Shown here: one piece after another, positions 35,019-44,632 of the stretch | Layout: each line of letters starts with the position of its first letter | Position numbering within the stretch: the stretch's first letter is position 1 | Source of the DNA: Bacteroidota bacterium | Lineage (GTDB): Bacteria; Bacteroidota; Bacteroidia; UKL13-3 | DNA length: 64,000 bases | Reading direction: 5' to 3' | Assembly (NCBI GenBank): GCA_040388375.1 | Contig: JAZKBU010000006.1 | Span: forward strand, 310,001-374,000 | Notes under the pieces: generated by a model | What the model saw: only the letters and a program-made list of their open reading frames with translations | Database searches by the model: none | What the model was told of the DNA's origin: nothing | Program-made: the position numbers and the translations under genes

Positions 35019-35048
35019 TTGATTTTTTGAATACTATAGCTACTTTCG
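35019..35048 (+). promoter_or_regulatory. Promoter of the HU gene
   Basis: TTG (35019-35021), a 19-base spacer and TACTTTCG (35041-35048), which differs from TAnnTTTG at one base. It lies 28 bases before the ATG. Confidence 0.55.
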
Positions 35049-35076
35049 TTTTGTAAATTTTAAAAACTATATAAAT

Positions 35077-35352
35077 ATGGCTAACAAATCAGACTTAATC
35101 GATTCAATTGCAAAAGCTGCAGGTATTACTAAAGTTCAAGCAACAGCTGCACTAGATGCATTCATGTCAACTACTCAAACTGCTTTGAAGAAAAACGACA
35201 AAGTAATCTTAGTTGGTTTTGGAACTTTCTCAGTAACTAAACGTGCTGCTCGTAAAGGACGTAACCCTCAAACAGGTAAAGAAATTAACATTCCAGCTAA
35301 AAAAGTTGTTAAATTCAAAGCTGGAGCAAACTTACAAGCTAAAGTTAAATAG
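35077..35352 (+). CDS. HU-type DNA-binding protein
   Basis: A 91-residue histone-like nucleoid protein: MANKSDLIDSIAKAAGITKVQA, the beta-arm ARKGRNPQTGKEINIPAKKVVKF with the tip Pro that intercalates in DNA, and a short Lys-rich tail. Length and sequence match HU rather than IHF alpha or beta, and the generic HU name is safest. It is abundant and cytoplasmic, bending and compacting DNA. It has its own promoter and terminator. Confidence 0.95.
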   Translation: MANKSDLIDSIAKAAGITKVQATAALDAFMSTTQTALKKNDKVILVGFGTFSVTKRAARKGRNPQTGKEINIPAKKVVKFKAGANLQAKVK

Positions 35353-35371
35353 TTTATTTAACCTCAGTTTA

Positions 35372-35409
35372 AAAAAAATGCTTCTAATTGTTATTAGAAG
35401 CATTTTTTT
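35372..35409. terminator. Bidirectional terminator between HU and the phosphoribosyltransferase gene
   Basis: A 17-bp stem (35372-35388 with 35393-35409, core TGCTTCTAAT), with long A and T arms. Confidence 0.9.
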
Positions 35410-35431
35410 ATGCAATCAACTTTTTTGCGCC

Positions 35432-35929
35432 TTAGGCAATAAATACTTCAAACTGTTTTTGCTTATTCAGTTCTACACTTACATGTTCCTGAAAAGTAGT
35501 GTTTAATTGTATACCAATATAATTAGCAGCTACCGGAAACATTTTATGGTTCCTGTCCACCAAAACTACCACCTGAAGTTTATTAATTTTTAAATTTAAA
35601 AAAGGTAATGCCGCATATACCAAAGTTCTGCCTGTATTTAAAACATCATCAACTATAATTACAGTGCCTTTTACCTGAAATGGCACAGGCTTTATAATAG
35701 TTCCTGCAGGTGTTGGCTGCTCTTTATCCATAGTTACTTCTAACAAACTACTTTTAAGAGGGCTGATAGTATCTAATTCAGCCTGAAGTAACTTGGCAAT
35801 TTCATAGCCTTTTGATTTAATACCTACTAAAGTTATTTGTTTATCGCCAAAATTATTTTCATAAATCTGGTAAGCCATTCTTTTAATTATCTTTTCAATA
35901 TCAGGATGGTTAAGTACTTTCGTTTTCAC
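35432..35929 (-). CDS. PyrR-like phosphoribosyltransferase
   Basis: A 165-residue type I phosphoribosyltransferase with the PRPP-binding motif VIIVDDVLNTGRTLVYA (about 98-114) and a PyrR-like N-terminus (NHPDIEKIIKRMAYQIYENN). PyrR proteins combine uracil phosphoribosyltransferase activity with regulation of pyrimidine mRNAs in Gram-positive bacteria. In Bacteroidota the regulatory part is unproven, and no pyrimidine gene adjoins it. Translation begins at GTG (35929): GTG-AAA-ACG-AAA. It is a single gene convergent with HU. Confidence 0.82.
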   Translation of the reverse strand: MKTKVLNHPDIEKIIKRMAYQIYENNFGDKQITLVGIKSKGYEIAKLLQAELDTISPLKSSLLEVTMDKEQPTPAGTIIKPVPFQVKGTVIIVDDVLNTGRTLVYAALPFLNLKINKLQVVVLVDRNHKMFPVAANYIGIQLNTTFQEHVSVELNKQKQFEVFIA

Positions 35930-36007
35930 TTTTGATAATTTTTAAGTAATAAATATAAAAGCCAAAATTAGTGTTTTATCTAATACAAATTTTTTTTCAA
36001 TAAAATA

Positions 36008-36038
36008 TTTGCATTTATTTTAAAAATACATACTTTTG
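36008..36038 (+). promoter_or_regulatory. Promoter of rpmE2
   Basis: TTTG (36008-36011), a 19-base spacer and TACTTTTG (36031-36038), an exact -33/-7 match. The -7 box ends 23 bases before the ATG. Confidence 0.8.
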
Positions 36039-36061
36039 CCCTCCCAAAAAGTATATAAATT

Positions 36062-36313
36062 ATGAAAACAGGAATTCATCCGGAAAATTATAGAAAAGTT
36101 GTATTTAAAGATATGAGTAATGGTTACACCTTTGTAACTGGTTCAGCTGTAGATACAAAAGAAACAATAACTTGGGAAGATGGAAACGAATATCCACTTT
36201 TCAAATTAGAGATTTCTCACAAATCACATCCTTTCTTTACAGGCCAAAGCATGTTAATTGACACTGCGGGTCGTATTGACAAGTTCAAAAAACGTTACGG
36301 TGCAAAAAAATAA
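36062..36313 (+). CDS. rpmE2: 50S ribosomal protein L31, type B
   Basis: An 83-residue ribosomal protein: [51 protein letters not shown] and the C-terminal [10 protein letters not shown]. It lacks the CxxC zinc-binding cysteines of type A L31, so it is the zinc-independent C-minus form. Many bacteria switch between the two types under zinc limitation; whether this genome has a zinc-binding copy cannot be told. It has its own strong promoter and terminator. Confidence 0.96.
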   Translation: MKTGIHPENYRKVVFKDMSNGYTFVTGSAVDTKETITWEDGNEYPLFKLEISHKSHPFFTGQSMLIDTAGRIDKFKKRYGAKK

Positions 36314-36335
36314 TTTTGCGCACACATTCATATTT

Positions 36336-36366
36336 AAAGCCTTCCAATTTGGAGGGCTTTTTTATT
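36336..36366 (+). terminator. Rho-independent terminator after rpmE2
   Basis: AAAGCCTTCC (36336-36345) pairs with GGAGGGCTTT (36351-36360), with one G-U pair, followed by a T-run. Confidence 0.85.
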
Positions 36367-36405
36367 TTTAGCTAATTGCAGTTCAAAAGTTTCAAATTTT
36401 AAAGC

Positions 36406-37602
36406 ATGAATTATATTTTATTTGATAACCAACAAGACCGAGAAAACTTACTTCCATTTACCTTTACTAGGCCGGTAGCTGCCATTAGAATAGGAATACT
36501 GACTATAGCTGAGAAATGGGGAAAATTACTGCTTAGCCCTGTTTCTTATCTCACCCAAGACTATTTACAAGAAAAATTCGCCATTAAGCTGAGCAACAAC
36601 AATATTTTCATTAATGGGAGTATTTGCCCTAATCAGTTGCTGGTAGATGAAATAAATAAGCTAAAAGAAGGCGAAGCATTGGTTAAAGGAAATACCATTA
36701 TTGCTTTTTACAATCAACTTTTTGTAGAAAACGACAATATATCAGAGACCTTTAAATTAATAGAAACAAAAGCTGACGAGTTTTTGCATATTCAATTTCC
36801 TCATCACATTTTTTCGCAGAATGGGGCAGCTATTCAAAACGACTTTCAACTTATTACCGCCAATAGAAAATCGCAACCTATTTCAGCCACAAATCAGGTA
36901 ATTGCACCTGAAAATGTTTTTATTGAAGAAGGAGCTAAAGTAGAATGCAGCATTTTAAATGCAAGTACAGGTCCTATTTATATTGGTAAAGATGCTGAAA
37001 TTATGGAAGGCTGTAAAGTAAGAGGGCCATTCTCACTTGGTGAACATGCTGGCTTAAAAATGGATGCTAAAATTTATGGCCCAACTACCGTAGGACCACA
37101 CTGTAAAGTAGGCGGAGAAGTAAATAATGTCGTATTCTTTGGTTATAGCAATAAAGGGCATGACGGATTTGTTGGCAATGCCGTAATTGGCGAATGGGTA
37201 AATATGGGCGCTGATACCAATAACTCCAATTTAAAAAACACCTATGATGAAGTAAAGCTATGGAGTTACCCTTCACAAAAATTTGAAAAAACAGGACTAA
37301 CCTTTTGCGGCTTAATGATGGCAGATCATGCTAAATGTGGTATTAACACCATGTTTAATACTGGAACCGTAGTGGGTGTTGGAGCCAATTTATTTGGGGC
37401 AGGGTTTCCAAGAAATTATATACCTGATTTTGCTTGGGGTGGAGCCCAGGGTTTTGAAACATTTGTATTATCAAAATTTTTTAAAACAGCAGAAGCTGTT
37501 TATAAAAGACGCAATATGGAGCTGAACGATATTGACAGGAAAATATTAACGTACATATTTAACGAAACCAAGCAATACAGGTTTTGGGAGAATAAACAAT
37601 AA
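36406..37602 (+). CDS. GlmU-family sugar nucleotidyltransferase-like protein
   Basis: A 398-residue protein. The N-terminus MNYILFDNQQDRENLLPFTFTRPVAAIRIGILTIAEKW corresponds to the Bacteroidota GlmU family, in which the nucleotidyltransferase-like half is short and atypical. The C-terminal half (about 165-370) is a left-handed beta-helix with hexapeptide repeats (IEEGAKVECSILNASTGPIYIGKDAEIM and onward) and GEWVNMGADTNNSNLKNTY. The classical nucleotidyltransferase loop GxGTRM is absent, so uridylyl transfer is doubtful. It could be an acetyltransferase or a divergent sugar-1-phosphate nucleotidyltransferase. It is a single gene ended by a terminator. Confidence 0.8.
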   Translation: MNYILFDNQQDRENLLPFTFTRPVAAIRIGILTIAEKWGKLLLSPVSYLTQDYLQEKFAIKLSNNNIFINGSICPNQLLVDEINKLKEGEALVKGNTIIAFYNQLFVENDNISETFKLIETKADEFLHIQFPHHIFSQNGAAIQNDFQLITANRKSQPISATNQVIAPENVFIEEGAKVECSILNASTGPIYIGKDAEIMEGCKVRGPFSLGEHAGLKMDAKIYGPTTVGPHCKVGGEVNNVVFFGYSNKGHDGFVGNAVIGEWVNMGADTNNSNLKNTYDEVKLWSYPSQKFEKTGLTFCGLMMADHAKCGINTMFNTGTVVGVGANLFGAGFPRNYIPDFAWGGAQGFETFVLSKFFKTAEAVYKRRNMELNDIDRKILTYIFNETKQYRFWENKQ

Positions 37603-37620
37603 ACTCAAATGAGAGAAAAC

Positions 37621-37655
37621 AAAAAAGGTGAGCATTTTAAATGTTCACCTTTTTT
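37621..37655. terminator. Bidirectional terminator
   Basis: Left arm 37621-37637 and right arm 37639-37655 pair, with one G-U in the core GGTGAGCAT. A- and T-rich arms. It lies between the GlmU-like gene (+) and the ABC-F gene (-). Confidence 0.85.
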
Positions 37656-37678
37656 AGTTAAATAAAATACGGTTAAAA

Positions 37679-39310
<1,632 letters not shown>

Positions 39311-39390
39311 TTATTACTTATTTATTTGGGGCGCAAAGGTATAACAATAGCACCTAACTTACATTATAAAAGAGAGATTGGTATAAATAA

Positions 39391-39414
39391 AAAAGCCACT
39401 ATAAAGTGGCTTTT
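39391..39414 (-). terminator. Terminator after the PID-CTERM gene
   Basis: AAAAGCCACT (39391-39400) pairs with AGTGGCTTTT (39405-39414). On the minus strand it ends in a run of T followed by ATTT. It lies 20 bases after the stop of the small gene. Confidence 0.8.
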
Positions 39415-39433
39415 CTTATAAATTCATCTTAAA

Positions 39434-39643
39434 TTATTTCTTTTTATTGAATGCTTTTTTGGCACCATAGATACCGGCAGCAGCAACTAATAATGATATA
39501 CCCCCATCAATTGGACCATTATCATCTGGCTCATCACCAAAGCCTCCTCCGCCTCCTCCACCACCGCCTGGTTGAGCACTTACTATATTCATTGAAAGTA
39601 TTAAAACTAACAATATAAAAATACTTTTTATTGACACTTTCAT
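39434..39643 (-). CDS. Small PID-CTERM-type sorting-signal protein
   Basis: A 69-residue protein in three parts: an N-terminal signal peptide ending near VSAQ (about residue 24), a short Gly-rich stretch (P followed by nine Gly) with an acidic DEPDDN, and a C-terminal PIDGGISLLVAAAGIYGAKK followed by basic KKK. This matches the Bacteroidota PID-CTERM protein-sorting pattern: conserved motif, hydrophobic helix, basic tail. There is almost no cargo between the two signals. The sorting enzyme is not in the window. It has a strong promoter and its own terminator. Confidence 0.8.
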   Translation of the reverse strand: MKVSIKSIFILLVLILSMNIVSAQPGGGGGGGGGFGDEPDDNGPIDGGISLLVAAAGIYGAKKAFNKKK

Positions 39644-39672
39644 TTGGTTAATAAATCCTTTTCACTTTGACA

Positions 39673-39702
39673 CAAAAGTAATCCATTAAAATTGAATTTC
39701 AA
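39673..39702 (-). promoter_or_regulatory. Promoter of the PID-CTERM gene
   Basis: On the minus strand: TTG (39702-39700), a 19-base spacer and TACTTTTG (39680-39673), an exact match, 29 bases before the ATG. Confidence 0.8.
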
Positions 39703-39848
39703 GCATTAAATATAAAAAATTACATTAAATAGCTATATCAGTGTATTTTCTATGTAAGTTAATGTTAAACTATTGCCAATGGTATTGGGGAGTCAATTCT
39801 CAGTACTTTTAAAACCAAATTATAATTTTAAACCACTAAGGCCTTTAT

Positions 39849-39856
39849 TAATTTTG
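39849..39856 (+). promoter_or_regulatory. Candidate -7 element upstream of lpxB
   Basis: TAATTTTG matches TAnnTTTG exactly, 30 bases before the lpxB ATG. A TTG at the -33 position is not seen. Confidence 0.5.
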
Positions 39857-39886
39857 CTATTATTGCCTTTTATTTAAAATAACTTT

Positions 39887-40987
39887 ATGAAGTATTTTAT
39901 AGTAGCTGGAGAGGCTAGTGGCGATTTGCATGGAGCCAATTTAATAAAGGCCATTAAAGAAAAGGATGCCACTGCCGAATTCCGGTTTTGGGGTGGTGAT
40001 TTAATGAGTAAACAGGCAAACGGCTTACTAATGCATTATAAAAATACTTCTATTATGGGTTTTATTGAAGTAATATTAAAAATCAGAACTATTCTTAACT
40101 TTATATCCCTTTGCAAAAAACAAATTGACTTTTTTAATCCTGACAAGGTAATTTTAATTGATTATCCGGGTTTTAATTTACGTATAGCTGAATATGCAAA
40201 AAACAAGGGTTATGAAGTAACCTATTACATAGCTCCGAAAGTTTGGGCATGGAAAGAAAACCGAGCTAAAAAACTAGAACTTTTTGTAGATAAACTGCTC
40301 CTTATTTTCCCATTTGAAGTAGATTACTTTAAAAAATGGAAAGTAAATGCTACCTATATTGGCAATCCTTTACTTGATGAAATAAATGCTTTTAAACCTA
40401 ATCCCACTTTTAAAAAAGAGAATCATTTAGACGAAAGCAAACCCATTATTGCATTATTGCCGGGAAGCAGAAAACAGGAAATCAGCACCACTTTACCTAA
40501 CATGATGTTATTAGCTTCAAAATACCATCAGTTTGAATTTGTTATTTGTGCGGCTCCTGCTATTCCAGAAGAGTTCTATCAAAAGTTTATTGGCCCTAAC
40601 ACTAAAATAATTTATAACCAGACATACGAGGTATTAGCCTTGGCTAAAGCGGCTGTAGTATGCAGCGGGACGGCCACTTTAGAAACCGCCTTGTTTAATG
40701 TACCACAGGTTTGTGGTTATGTAGCCAACAGTATTTCTTATTTAATCGCTAAGCAATTTGTTAAAATAAAATACATTTCACTGGTTAATTTAAACCTAGA
40801 CAAAAACGCCATTGTTGAATTGATTCAACATGACTATAACTTACAAAATTTGCAAACAGCTTTTGAAGCCATTTTACCTGAAGGTAAAAATTATCAAGCA
40901 CTAATGAATGATTACAAAAACCTGCAACACATTTTAAATAAACAAGGAGCTAGTAAAAATGCGGCTGATATTATTATTGGCAGTTAG
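39887..40987 (+). CDS. lpxB: Lipid A disaccharide synthase
   Basis: A 366-residue GT-B glycosyltransferase (family GT19) that joins UDP-diacylglucosamine and lipid X. Seen are MKYFIVAGEASGDLHGANL (1-19), FWGGDLM, IDYPGFNLRIAEYAK, YYIAPKVWAWKENRA, LPGSRKQEI and the C-terminal ATLETALFNVPQVCGY. Length is normal. It is a peripheral inner-membrane enzyme. fmt follows 30 bases later on the same strand and is probably co-transcribed. Confidence 0.96.
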   Translation: MKYFIVAGEASGDLHGANLIKAIKEKDATAEFRFWGGDLMSKQANGLLMHYKNTSIMGFIEVILKIRTILNFISLCKKQIDFFNPDKVILIDYPGFNLRIAEYAKNKGYEVTYYIAPKVWAWKENRAKKLELFVDKLLLIFPFEVDYFKKWKVNATYIGNPLLDEINAFKPNPTFKKENHLDESKPIIALLPGSRKQEISTTLPNMMLLASKYHQFEFVICAAPAIPEEFYQKFIGPNTKIIYNQTYEVLALAKAAVVCSGTATLETALFNVPQVCGYVANSISYLIAKQFVKIKYISLVNLNLDKNAIVELIQHDYNLQNLQTAFEAILPEGKNYQALMNDYKNLQHILNKQGASKNAADIIIGS

Positions 40988-41017
40988 TTTTTCCTTCTTT
41001 TGATTGAATAACCATTT

Positions 41018-41926
41018 ATGAAAATAGTTTTTTTAGGAACACCTGATTTTTCAGTACCGGCATTGGATGCTATAATTAAAGCCGGGCACCAGGTAGTTGG
41101 TGTAGTTACCATGCCCGACAAACCTGCTGGAAGGGGTATGCAAATGCAACAAAGTGCTGTAAAAAAATATGCAGTTGAAAACAATATAAAGGTATTGCAA
41201 CCTGTTAAATTAAAAGACCCTGCTTTCATTGAAGAATTAAAAAGCCTTGACGCAGATATGCAAGTAGTAATTGCGTTTAGAATGTTACCTGAAATAGTTT
41301 GGCAAATGCCAAAATACGGAACATTAAACTTACATGCATCTCTTTTACCTGATTATAGAGGAGCGGCTCCTATTAATTGGGCCATTATAAATGGAGAAAC
41401 TAAAAGTGGAGTAAGTACTTTTTTTCTAAAACATGAAATTGATACGGGCGATGTACTATTAAAAACGGAAGTTGATATAACTCCAACCATGAATGCAGGT
41501 GAGCTGCATGACTTATTGATGCATATTGGTGCAGAAACAGTTGTTAAGTCGCTAGCACTAGTTGAAAGTGGCAATACCAAAGGTTCTCCACAAGGAAGTG
41601 GAAGCAATAAAACAGCACCAAAAATATTTAAAGAAAATTGCCTGATTCACTGGGATAATAAAGCTGAAGATATTTACAATTTAATTAGGGGATTAAGCCC
41701 ATACCCTGCTGCATTTACTCATTTTGAAAACAAAATATTAAAAGTATTTGAGGCTGAAGCTGAATTAACTAAGCATACGGAACCTATTGGTAAGTTTATA
41801 AGTGATAATAAAACCTACTTAAAGGTAAGTTGTCAAAATGGTTTTATTCATTTACTAAGTATTCAATTGGAAGGAAAAAAACGCATGAGTGTAGTTGAGT
41901 TTTTAAGAGGAACCAAGATTAATTAA
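41018..41926 (+). CDS. fmt: Methionyl-tRNA formyltransferase
   Basis: A 302-residue enzyme that formylates initiator Met-tRNA. N-terminal MKIVFLGTPDFSVPALDAI, the folate-site segment LNLHASLLPDYRGAAPINWAIINGE (about 107-131) with the catalytic Asn, His and Asp triad, DTGDVLLKTEV, and a C-terminal OB-like domain (about 205-302). No peptide deformylase gene adjoins it; here it pairs with lpxB instead. Confidence 0.96.
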   Translation: MKIVFLGTPDFSVPALDAIIKAGHQVVGVVTMPDKPAGRGMQMQQSAVKKYAVENNIKVLQPVKLKDPAFIEELKSLDADMQVVIAFRMLPEIVWQMPKYGTLNLHASLLPDYRGAAPINWAIINGETKSGVSTFFLKHEIDTGDVLLKTEVDITPTMNAGELHDLLMHIGAETVVKSLALVESGNTKGSPQGSGSNKTAPKIFKENCLIHWDNKAEDIYNLIRGLSPYPAAFTHFENKILKVFEAEAELTKHTEPIGKFISDNKTYLKVSCQNGFIHLLSIQLEGKKRMSVVEFLRGTKIN

Positions 41927-41950
41927 TAGTTGTTTATTGACAGACATTAT

Positions 41951-43429
41951 CTAAAACTGAAAATAAATAAAAGGTTGTATTTCGGCTGATTTCACCTGTA
42001 TAAAAATAATAATAACTACAAGCATACACGCTACTTTAACAGTTAACGGGGTTTGTGTAAACCAATTCAGGATTAATGTTTCGTATTGTTTAGGTACAAA
42101 ATGCAAAGCATAACCCAATAACATCAACAATACTATTTTGTAATACGATGTAATGAATGTAAATACAATAGCTGCATTAAACGCTGTGAAAATTTGATGC
42201 AATAGTTGTTTAGCAATTACAAAATTGGGGGCTCTGAAAAGTATCCAGCAAAAACAAACAAAATGAAATGTTACCAAAGTAGCTATCCATTTATGGTCGA
42301 AAAAACTAGTAAACGATTTGGACAGTTTGCCTTTTATTTCCAGATAATATTTGTGGACAGCTAAACCACTTCCATGCATAGCACCCCAAAATATAAAATT
42401 AAAACTTGCACCATGCCACAAGCCTCCTAATAGCATGGTGACAAATAAATTAAAATAAGTTCTCCATTTACCCAGCCTGTTTCCTCCCAAAGAAATATAT
42501 AAATAATCGCGGAGCCAGCTACTTAATGACATATGCCATTTACGCCAAAACTCTGTTATACTCTTTGACTGGTAAGGTGAGTCAAAATTTAAACAAAACT
42601 CAAACCCAAGTAATAAGGCTATGCCTATTGCCATATCGCTATAACCGCTAAAATCACAATAAATTTGTAATGCATAAGCATATACGCCCATTAGGTTTTC
42701 AAAGCCACTGTATAAGGTTGGATTATCAAAAATCCTGTCAATAAAATTAACGCTGATATAATCGCTGATAACTGCTTTTTTAAACAACCCACAGGCTATT
42801 AGAAACAATCCTCTGCCAAACATTTCTTTACTTACAAAAGTGGGCTTATATAGCTGCGGAATAAAATCGTGAGCACGTACAATAGGGCCCGCTACAAGCT
42901 GTGGAAAGAACGAAACAAAGAAGGCATAATCGAAAATATTTTTAACTGGCTTTAAGGTTCCTCTATAAATATCTAAAGTATAGCTTAAGGATTGAAATGT
43001 AAAAAAAGAAACCCCAACAGGTAAGAATATATCAAGTGGTTCAAACTCTTTATTAGCTATGTTATAAAATATATCCAATACAAAATTGGTGTACTTAAAA
43101 TAACCTAATAAACCTAAGTTTACTATCAGGCTTATTACTAACCATACCTTTTTAGTATAACTGGTTTTGCTTTGGTAAATAAAATTGGCCAATGTATAAT
43201 CAACAACTGTAGAGGCAATAAGTATTAGAAAATAGATACCGCTTGATTTATAATAAAAGTACAAAGAAAATAAGGTTACAAAAGTAATTTTAGCTCTATG
43301 GGTTTTATGCAATAATGCATAAACGCCAATAAATGCTGTAAACAAAAACATAAAGAAACCTGTATTGAATAAAATAGGTTCTTGTGGATTATACAGAAAC
43401 TGTTCCTTTATTTTTGAAAAGTCTATCAC
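41951..43429 (-). CDS. MBOAT-family membrane O-acyltransferase (AlgI-like)
   Basis: A 492-residue polytopic inner-membrane acyltransferase. Signature segments are FFPQLVAGPIVR (about 170-181), SITEFWRKWHMSLSSWLRDYLYISLGGNRLG (about 295-325) and GGLWHGASFNFIFWGAMHG, with the catalytic His near 339 and a second His near 351. Family role: passing acyl groups, usually acetyl, through the membrane to a polysaccharide. It starts at GTG (43429). Two SGNH-domain genes precede it on the same strand, forming an AlgI/AlgJ-AlgX-like or PatA/PatB-like O-acetylation set. Confidence 0.92.
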   Translation of the reverse strand: MIDFSKIKEQFLYNPQEPILFNTGFFMFLFTAFIGVYALLHKTHRAKITFVTLFSLYFYYKSSGIYFLILIASTVVDYTLANFIYQSKTSYTKKVWLVISLIVNLGLLGYFKYTNFVLDIFYNIANKEFEPLDIFLPVGVSFFTFQSLSYTLDIYRGTLKPVKNIFDYAFFVSFFPQLVAGPIVRAHDFIPQLYKPTFVSKEMFGRGLFLIACGLFKKAVISDYISVNFIDRIFDNPTLYSGFENLMGVYAYALQIYCDFSGYSDMAIGIALLLGFEFCLNFDSPYQSKSITEFWRKWHMSLSSWLRDYLYISLGGNRLGKWRTYFNLFVTMLLGGLWHGASFNFIFWGAMHGSGLAVHKYYLEIKGKLSKSFTSFFDHKWIATLVTFHFVCFCWILFRAPNFVIAKQLLHQIFTAFNAAIVFTFITSYYKIVLLMLLGYALHFVPKQYETLILNWFTQTPLTVKVACMLVVIIIFIQVKSAEIQPFIYFQF

Positions 43430-43453
43430 TGCTTATTTGTTTAACTTTTATAC

Positions 43454-44632
43454 TTACTTACTATTTATAATGGCCTGATACAATAATTCTGCCTGTAATT
43501 GGTAACCACGCACATTGTAGTGCAAATTATCTTTGGCAAACAATTGGTATTTTTTCCAAAACCTTGCTGACTTATAGCCACCACTAATGTTGTACAAATC
43601 CCAACATGCAATATTGTTGTCTTTGCAATAGTTAACAATGGTTTGGCTCACCCGCTTCATAATCGGGTTAAATTGTTTTTTTCTTCTGTAACTATCAGCG
43701 GGAGTAGTTAAAAGTATAAGAGCATTAGGATTAAAATTTTGCAAATCGTTTACTAGATTTTGTATCTGGTTATAAAAATTAGCTTCCTCAAATTTTGTAT
43801 TGGCTGCTTCATTGGTACCTAATGATAAAATAATCAAATCGGGTGCTAATGATTGTGTTTGCTCAGCAAAAAATTTGGCATCGTTATAATGCCTGTACTC
43901 TGCACCATTTACCCCTAAACTGCTATAAATTACACCTGCTTCGTTATTGCATACATATATACCATAAATAATACTTTGCCATTGTGCATAGCTGTTTTTT
44001 CTGTTTTGTATAATAACGGAATAAATGGTTTGGTTAGCCCTAAATACAGTTTCATATGGCAACTTATTGTCTTTAAAATCCTGTTGTTTTAGTTCATTTC
44101 CATTTTCGTCTGTTACTACTAAATCAAAAGCCGTTTCATCGTTTTGATGAAATATTTTTATACTGTTAAAGCCTATATTATCTTTTACTTCTAATACTAT
44201 CGAAGCTGTATCGTCAAAAGTTTGAACAGTGATGCCTCCAATACCTATTGGCAAATCGCTATCCGTTTTTACTGCTCTTCGGCTTTGCCATGTACTATAG
44301 GTTTTGGTTTTATACATCCTGCTTTCGTTTGTTTTTGCAACACGGCAAGGCACTATTAGTCCTCTACCAGCTTTCGATTCGAATAAATCGCGCATGCGTT
44401 GTGTTAAAAAATCGGCTTGCAAATGAGAGTCGCCTATATGCAAAATATTTATTTGAAACTGGCTATCTTTTAACAAGGCTAGCTTAGTATAAAACGGCTG
44501 TAAATATTCTTTACTGCTTATTATATTTCTTTCATCTTTTACAAAAGGAACAATGCTTTGAGCCTTTAAACACAAAGTACTTATCATAATCAATAACAAA
44601 CTTATTATTCCCTTATTTTTTCTTTTTAGCAT
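43454..44632 (-). CDS. SGNH/GDSL-family O-acetylation partner protein (second of the pair)
   Basis: A 392-residue exported protein with a signal peptide ending near LKAQ (about residue 25). The SGNH hydrolase fold has block I HIGDSHLQADF with the nucleophile Ser near 68, block III LSLGTNEAANT (about 268-278) and block V KDNLHYNVRGYQ with the catalytic Asp/His pair near 366-369. An inserted beta domain lies at about 120-220. Together with the MBOAT protein it probably completes O-acetylation of a surface polysaccharide in the periplasm. It overlaps the upstream SGNH gene by 20 bases and is 24 bases from the MBOAT gene. Confidence 0.87.
   Translation of the reverse strand: MLKRKNKGIISLLLIMISTLCLKAQSIVPFVKDERNIISSKEYLQPFYTKLALLKDSQFQINILHIGDSHLQADFLTQRMRDLFESKAGRGLIVPCRVAKTNESRMYKTKTYSTWQSRRAVKTDSDLPIGIGGITVQTFDDTASIVLEVKDNIGFNSIKIFHQNDETAFDLVVTDENGNELKQQDFKDNKLPYETVFRANQTIYSVIIQNRKNSYAQWQSIIYGIYVCNNEAGVIYSSLGVNGAEYRHYNDAKFFAEQTQSLAPDLIILSLGTNEAANTKFEEANFYNQIQNLVNDLQNFNPNALILLTTPADSYRRKKQFNPIMKRVSQTIVNYCKDNNIACWDLYNISGGYKSARFWKKYQLFAKDNLHYNVRGYQLQAELLYQAIINSK

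Noticed and set aside
35041-35409. HU gene as IHF subunit
   Set aside because: Length, Lys-rich composition and the NPQTG arm sequence fit HU better; no partner subunit is nearby.
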